NCBI RefSeq assembly: GCF_963678635.1
Contig: NC_087067.1
Coordinates: 23,693,547-23,753,546, forward strand
Source: Symsagittifera roscoffensis
Taxonomy: Eukaryota; Xenacoelomorpha; Acoela; Convolutidae
Direction: 5' to 3'
Length of the DNA: 60,000 nt
The notes beneath the pieces are model-generated. The model saw nothing but the letters and a program-made list of their open reading frames with translations, was not told where the DNA came from and did no database searches. The translations under genes were made by a program, and so were the position numbers. Positions 55,560 to 60,000 of the stretch are shown here, in pieces; the first letter of the stretch is position 1, and the number at the start of each line of letters is the position of its first letter.

Positions 55560-55792
55560 ATATGTCAGGTTGTGAAAGGTTGACTTGATGCACTGCTTTT
55601 GAACTCATTGGGTCTACATTTACCAGACAATCAGTTCAGAACTATATGTGATATCAAATTGAGAATCCCTCTCTCATCAACGATATGCACTGGGCAATTA
55701 GGAATCCTGTGGCCATCACATGACAATTACGCTCTAGCATGTCCACAAATTACCTTCCTTATTACAGGACAAAATGGATTTTAGAGCCTAAT

Positions 55793-55830
<38 letters not shown>

Positions 55831-55831
55831 T
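55560..55831 (+). mobile_element. 3' end of a second LINE, RT C-terminal relic with (AGT)n tail
   Basis: The frame at 55599-55784 reads LHLPDNQFRTICDIKLRIPL and later HDNYALACP, which resembles the conserved Cys/His-containing C-terminal segment of some RT-encoding retroelements (forms such as LGLxLxDxQFRxxxxLRLG ... GxHxLSC). It is followed by AGAGCCTAATT and about twelve AGT triplets (55794-55831), a typical target-primed microsatellite tail. Upstream sequence to 55200 shows no further RT motif, so it is 5'-truncated or decayed. Confidence 0.5.
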
Positions 55832-56765
55832 GTGACATTCGACCACAATGGACAAAAATGCAATTTCGAATTCGTAGCCGCTGACCTGGAAGATTAACGG
55901 TTTTGGCAGATTAGCGACGTTATTTGAACGATTAGACGAATCGTGAAGGTCAGAATATTCTGGAAATTTTATTTTTTAAGAATTCGATTTGTGACGTCAC
56001 ACTTCCGAGAAATGATTGAAACGGCCATTTTGGAGAAAAACGAGAGAAATACTCAACAACAAAAGTTGCAGTAGAAATAACTACGAAAGAAATAGCGAAT
56101 CAGATAACAGAGAATCCAGATAACTGGAAATAGTCCGAAATCGCTCCGCGTTATAACGATTGTGTCGCTACAATCGTTACAGAGCAATTCACGCAAACGT
56201 TGAAGGGTGTTTGGACAGCGTGTCTAGCCTTCCGGATGAACTTTTAGCTTCCTGGTTATGTCCTGAATTGAATTTATAAAACATTCGTCTACTACAGTCA
56301 CACATGAGGCTTAAGAAAAATAGGCCCTATAACTATTGGCTCGGGAGTCAGGGACACTATCTCTTGTGTTTTTCCGCCTCAAATCAGTCGGAGCCAATTC
56401 GGTTCGCTTGTGACATGAGACTACGACCCGTTACAGCTTAAAGGCTACTACTAAAATATCCCCCCACTCTAGAATTAAAAACGTCCCCATACTTAGGTCT
56501 CGGGATACCCAAAATACATGAACGCCGTTAAAAACCGGGTCGGAACAATCCGCTTAGTTACTTTTTATTGGACAGTGGAACTTTGATCCATTTCAGATGG
56601 ATCAACCTAAAACTCGCCTTATCTCAACATAACTATCATAAAATACACTCGAGAAATTTAAATTGGAACTTACATATCGACGCACTTGAGTATGAGGAGT
56701 AAGTTATAACTGAGCAGCTTGAGAATTAAATAATATAACTAAATAAGTTTTAAGGCCAATTAGTT
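55832..56765. other. No supported feature
   Basis: Less A+T-rich than the left half of the window, but I see no convincing frame, RNA gene or repeat. Confidence 0.4.
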
Positions 56766-57041
56766 TCAATAACAGAAGTAAGTTTTGTCTCTAGAATCAA
56801 AGTCTCTGAATGAACCCTTTGGACACTCGAGTTGTCCACTCTTCCATTCAGAGTCCACTCCTTTCCATTCGAATAATTGTTCTGTCTCAAGTCCGTATTC
56901 GATTCTCCTGTTTTCAGGACAAGACAGCTCTACTCTCTTGATATTTCGTATCGAGAAATTGCGAATAGCAATTTCCTGCCTTTTTCTTGAGTAGTTTCCC
57001 GCAATTGTTAATTCGGGTGTTCTCATTTCTGACTTTTTCAT
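56766..57041 (-). CDS. Candidate small ORF or exon, unknown protein
   Basis: The frame starts at an ATG at 57041 and has 91 codons. The C-terminal half looks protein-like and Cys-containing (KRVELSCPENRRIEYGLETE, WKGVDSEWKSGQLECPKGSF, DKTYFCY). Stops lie directly upstream in frame. It may be a last exon or an isolated frame. It is unrecognised. Confidence 0.3.
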   Translation of the reverse strand: MKKSEMRTPELTIAGNYSRKRQEIAIRNFSIRNIKRVELSCPENRRIEYGLETEQLFEWKGVDSEWKSGQLECPKGSFRDFDSRDKTYFCY

Positions 57042-57104
57042 TTTCAGTTGGTTCGAGAAAATTGAGCATGACAGGCTCGATTCGAATTTTGCAAAATTAA
57101 AATT

Positions 57105-57278
57105 TCACTCCAAAATTACGTATTTCTCAAGGTCAAACCCCCAGACATGACCGACTGGCACATACTCCCCGGACTCGAGATCGATGTCCTCATCGTGTGT
57201 TGTCATCTGCCAATAAGTCCCAGAGAACCGAGTGTTGCTCAAGATACAGTGCCAGTGGTCATTTACAGAAGTTTGCAT
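57105..57278 (-). CDS. Candidate small ORF or exon, possibly a pentraxin/LamG-like fragment
   Basis: A 57-codon frame from an ATG at 57278 reads MQTSVNDHWHCILSNTRFSG, TYWQMTTHDEDIDLESGEYV and PVGHVWGFD. The phrase SVNDHWH recalls the SVNDGxWHH turn of pentraxin and LamG folds, but the rest of the domain is absent. A GTAATT donor-like site after LEKY could end an exon. An acceptor-like AAGGTAG precedes the frame. The evidence is a short resemblance only. Confidence 0.25.
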   Translation of the reverse strand: MQTSVNDHWHCILSNTRFSGTYWQMTTHDEDIDLESGEYVPVGHVWGFDLEKYVILE

Positions 57279-57601
57279 CGGACTTAAGTTTATCTACCTT
57301 CCAAAATTCACAACCATATAAAATTTTCACACTATCGCTAAACAGCAATCAAATTCTGCACACATCTGCACCCATGGATCCCCGCTTTTTAAGCTGGTAA
57401 TTTTAAAATTTCTTTTGTCCTATTTCAGTCAGAGAATTGTCATGCATCAATTTGATTTATATACTAGATCTATCATATTAATAACAATATCTTATTCGTC
57501 TAAAATTTCTTTTTCGTGAACCCAGATTTCATCCAAGTTCACACTCAAGCCCCCTCCCTCTCAAGACTCAAGACTCTAGAATTTCCTTTCGAGCCACTGG
57601 C

Positions 57602-60000
57602 TCACCTCATGTTCTTCGCCTTCGAGGTACCTGATACCGGTGTTCTTGGCACTGTAATTTGTTCCAATAGTGCCTCTTCGTCATCGGAGCTAATCACAAT
57701 TTCCTCCCAGGCCTTCAGCTGTTCATAGGCTCGCATCCACTCTCTCTGCTCTTGCAACCTTTTTAATTGACTTGGTAGGCCTTTCACCTTCGACTCCCGG
57801 TTCAAGCAGAAGGAGTTATGAAGACTCAAGCTCACATTCCTCGCCAGGTCCTCCTCCAGTATCGTTTCCCTCGCTCTAGAATTGTCTCTGGATATTCTGC
57901 CTACTCTTTTCCACCCCGCCGTGATTGCGTTTCGATGGGTTAGCAGAGGTCTCTTAAAGGCATCTGGCCCTATTTCAGCTTGGAATTGTCGATATTCCTT
58001 CTGATGTTTCCTCATGTGGTCCTTTGTCACTGCATACAACCAGGATGTTAACGTCGCACGAAACCAAGGAAAGAATCTCAGGCGGCTCCATATGTGTCTG
58101 ACTTGCACTGGTATGGCGAATACCTTGCATGCAGTCTCGAACAACTCCAGTCTCCTGCTGTAATCTATCGCATAAATCGATTCAGCTGTTGGCGCTCTCG
58201 ATTCTCTGTACTTCGCTATATTCTCCTCAATCCATCTCAGAGCCAGCATCGTGCTTACCACTAAGATGGTCACCTTTTGTCGATACTCCGGTAGTCCTAG
58301 CGACTTAATTTCTTCTACGTCCCAGATCAGACAGAGATTGGCGCGGTCCGGGTACCACACTGTCTGCGCCAGACAGTGGCATGGACAATCCCCATGCGTG
58401 AGGTCGATGCTTCTAAGGTTGCGTTCTCCCGAAGCTTCTAGGAGAGGCTCAAGTTCCATCATTTTCTCATGCACCACGTCGACTTCTTCCGAGCTTGAAG
58501 CACCTACTGCGGGTTTCCCCACCACGTTCTGCTTCCCATGATCACTTGCATTTTCGCTCTCCAAGCCTAGAAGTTCTTCACCCCAGATTTCACTCAAGTC
58601 ATCTCTTTGCTCCTTTGGTACTGCTCCTCGGATCTTCCTCAATAGCTTGTGTGAGTGGTGTGACATCCGAGCTAGTCTCACGCACTTGGGCACTGAGAAG
58701 GCTTTGTCTATCATCACCCTCTGGCTGGATACCTCCACCATCGCCATGTGTAGTGGATAGTGGCTCCCACATAGGTTAGCCAACACTGATCCCACTAAGG
58801 ATTTTGCATTTAGAGGCAATCCATAGGCTTCGCTCATGGGAAATCCCATCTCTGCCTCGAGTCCGATCTTCCAACTCTTGATGTGCTTCTGGTTCACTTG
58901 TAGCACTCCGGGCCATGATTCCACGCTTAACGCGGTCACCAGGTGATGTTCTGACTCTAGCCTCTCCAGTGACTGGAGACTGCACATTCTTGAGAAGAAT
59001 CCCAAGGCTGTCGCTAGGTTCACGGTGGTCCTCGCGTAACATTCAGCCACTATCTGTACCTCACTCTTCTCCCTTTCAGTGATATCTTCAAACCAGGTAG
59101 TGAGGTCCTCTTTCTGGAAAGATTGTATCCTGACGCATAATCGTCCATCACAAATATGTTCGCCGTTACTGCATGTCGAATCAAGACAACTGCCCGGCTC
59201 CATCCTCCTCACCGGCTCTGTTCCACTTGTCACCTCACTTGATTCTTTCACCTGAGGCAAGATCAGTTTGTGTACTATGCTCAAGATCGCCAAGTCCTCA
59301 TCCTCTGTCGGTGCCAATCTCACTCGCTCAGTGACCTCCTCAATCATACTTGCATGGGGATGTGGACACCAGGAAGGTCTGAGTAATTTCCATACCACTC
59401 CCAGGTTCGTGATCAACACGCCACTCCCATCACCCATTTTTAGCTCCACTCTTTTACTTGAGCGTGGCACACTTATCACTCCCGGCATCCCCTCAAGAAC
59501 CAGACCCAGGCTAGGTCTCTCTCTCTCCACAACGTCTATCTCCACTATCTTCTCTGTCCAGAACTTCAACAGCTCCGCCACTTCATAATTTCTGTTGGCT
59601 CCTCCAGCTTCCAGGTCCAAGAAGGGGTTGTACGCCATTCCCATTACTCCAGAAACATATTGGTACTCTCCCTTTCTGTTGAGTTTCAAGTACTCCCCTG
59701 ACGAAGCCAGGTTGCGGTGAACGTCGTGCTCCTCTTCGAACTTCTTGTTGTAGAACCTCCGTATCTCATCCAACTTCCTATGGTTCTCCAGAGATTGCCT
59801 AGAACCATCCTCCCTCTCTATCCCAGTGCTCTGATACACATTCAAGATGACTGTGGAGACTCTCCTTTCCAACGTCTTGCTTGCGACTGCTTTCTGATGA
59901 CATGCTAGGATGGTACTGTCAGTCATCATCGACATCGTCCACCTCAAGAAACAGGTTGCATCCTTCCTCCTTGCCAGACTCAAGCCTGAGTTGTCCTTGG
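57602..60000 (-). CDS. Large unrecognised ORF, about 799 codons, 5' end beyond the window
   Basis: The frame is open from base 60000 (entering near 59998) to a TGA at 57602. No in-frame ATG marks a start at the edge (the first codons visible encode KDNSGLSLARRKDAT), so the protein begins outside the window. It is clearly richer in G+C than its surroundings and has no intron over 2.4 kb. Visible traits: a charged N-terminal helix (HRKLDEIRRFYNKKFEEEHD), a Cys cluster CLDSTCSNGEHICDGRLC, a second small cluster CPCHC, an acidic Ser-rich stretch (SSSEEVDVVHEKMMELE), Trp-rich helices (VRHIWSRLRFFPWFRATL), a coiled coil near the end (LKRLQEQREWMRAYEQLKAW) and a C-terminal SSDDEEALL. No catalytic motif is recognisable. 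The final codons overlap a consensus splice donor (ATGAG|GTGAGC), so the stop may be intronic. Host exon, retroelement or viral-type insert are all possible. Confidence 0.6.
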   Translation of the reverse strand, partial: KDNSGLSLARRKDATCFLRWTMSMMTDSTILACHQKAVASKTLERRVSTVILNVYQSTGIEREDGSRQSLENHRKLDEIRRFYNKKFEEEHDVHRNLASSGEYLKLNRKGEYQYVSGVMGMAYNPFLDLEAGGANRNYEVAELLKFWTEKIVEIDVVERERPSLGLVLEGMPGVISVPRSSKRVELKMGDGSGVLITNLGVVWKLLRPSWCPHPHASMIEEVTERVRLAPTEDEDLAILSIVHKLILPQVKESSEVTSGTEPVRRMEPGSCLDSTCSNGEHICDGRLCVRIQSFQKEDLTTWFEDITEREKSEVQIVAECYARTTVNLATALGFFSRMCSLQSLERLESEHHLVTALSVESWPGVLQVNQKHIKSWKIGLEAEMGFPMSEAYGLPLNAKSLVGSVLANLCGSHYPLHMAMVEVSSQRVMIDKAFSVPKCVRLARMSHHSHKLLRKIRGAVPKEQRDDLSEIWGEELLGLESENASDHGKQNVVGKPAVGASSSEEVDVVHEKMMELEPLLEASGERNLRSIDLTHGDCPCHCLAQTVWYPDRANLCLIWDVEEIKSLGLPEYRQKVTILVVSTMLALRWIEENIAKYRESRAPTAESIYAIDYSRRLELFETACKVFAIPVQVRHIWSRLRFFPWFRATLTSWLYAVTKDHMRKHQKEYRQFQAEIGPDAFKRPLLTHRNAITAGWKRVGRISRDNSRARETILEEDLARNVSLSLHNSFCLNRESKVKGLPSQLKRLQEQREWMRAYEQLKAWEEIVISSDDEEALLEQITVPRTPVSGTSKAKNMR

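Noticed and set aside
58251-59588. Several plus-strand frames of 88-106 codons
   Set aside because: Antisense shadows of the large minus-strand ORF.
1-60000. CRISPR arrays, bacterial operons or phage genes
   Set aside because: Spliced genes, LINEs and hAT elements show this is animal nuclear DNA; no regularly spaced identical repeats of the CRISPR kind were seen.

Overview
The window looks like nuclear DNA of an invertebrate animal. It is strongly A+T-rich, carries two spliced genes with metazoan architecture (a tetraspanin and a WDR33/CPSF subunit with ten coding exons), and most of the remaining sequence is decayed transposable elements. Nothing I can see fixes the phylum, so I do not name one.

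Layout, left to right. 1-3 kb: the 5' part of a minus-strand LTR retrotransposon that runs off the left edge. It has a tRNA-Lys-type primer binding site near 2.95 kb, an unusual upstream ORF with a diverged SGNH-hydrolase-like plan, then a gag-like coiled-coil ORF. 3-13.7 kb: mostly repeats, RT relics and gene-free A+T-rich DNA, with two exon-like islands at 6.0-6.7 kb and an array of ATCGATTTAAATCGAT-type palindromes at 9.5-10.5 kb. 13.8-21.8 kb: an unrecognised extracellular-looking protein gene (13.8 kb) and its frameshifted paralogue (21.4 kb), on either side of an old ~2.4-kb-offset tandem duplication. 26.6-28.3 kb: a complete three-exon tetraspanin gene on the plus strand. 31.6-50.1 kb: a complete WDR33 gene on the minus strand, convergent with the tetraspanin. 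All ten exons join in phase to give 761 aa. Its introns hold hAT MITEs, tRNA-headed SINE-like repeats, a 727-bp foldback element and a recent 2 x 373-bp tandem duplication. 50.8-55.2 kb: a nearly full-length CR1/L2-like LINE in which an SGNH-esterase ORF lies upstream of, and separate from, the PHD/coiled-coil/RRM-like ORF1, with three copies of a conserved hairpin between them. Its endonuclease-RT ORF is broken. 55.6-55.8 kb: the 3' end of a second LINE with an (AGT)n tail. 57.6-60 kb: a G+C-richer, uninterrupted minus-strand ORF of about 800 codons, open at the right edge, which I do not recognise.

WDR33 recognises the AAUAAA poly(A) signal as part of CPSF, and the tetraspanin is a four-pass membrane organiser. 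The two are unrelated in function and simply adjacent. The most distinctive material is in the mobile elements (SGNH-like modules upstream of nucleic-acid-binding ORFs in two different retroelement types; a covarying triple hairpin), the orphan protein family at 13.8/21.4 kb, and the large orphan ORF at the right edge. All calls come from reading the sequence by eye; no alignment or database search was run.
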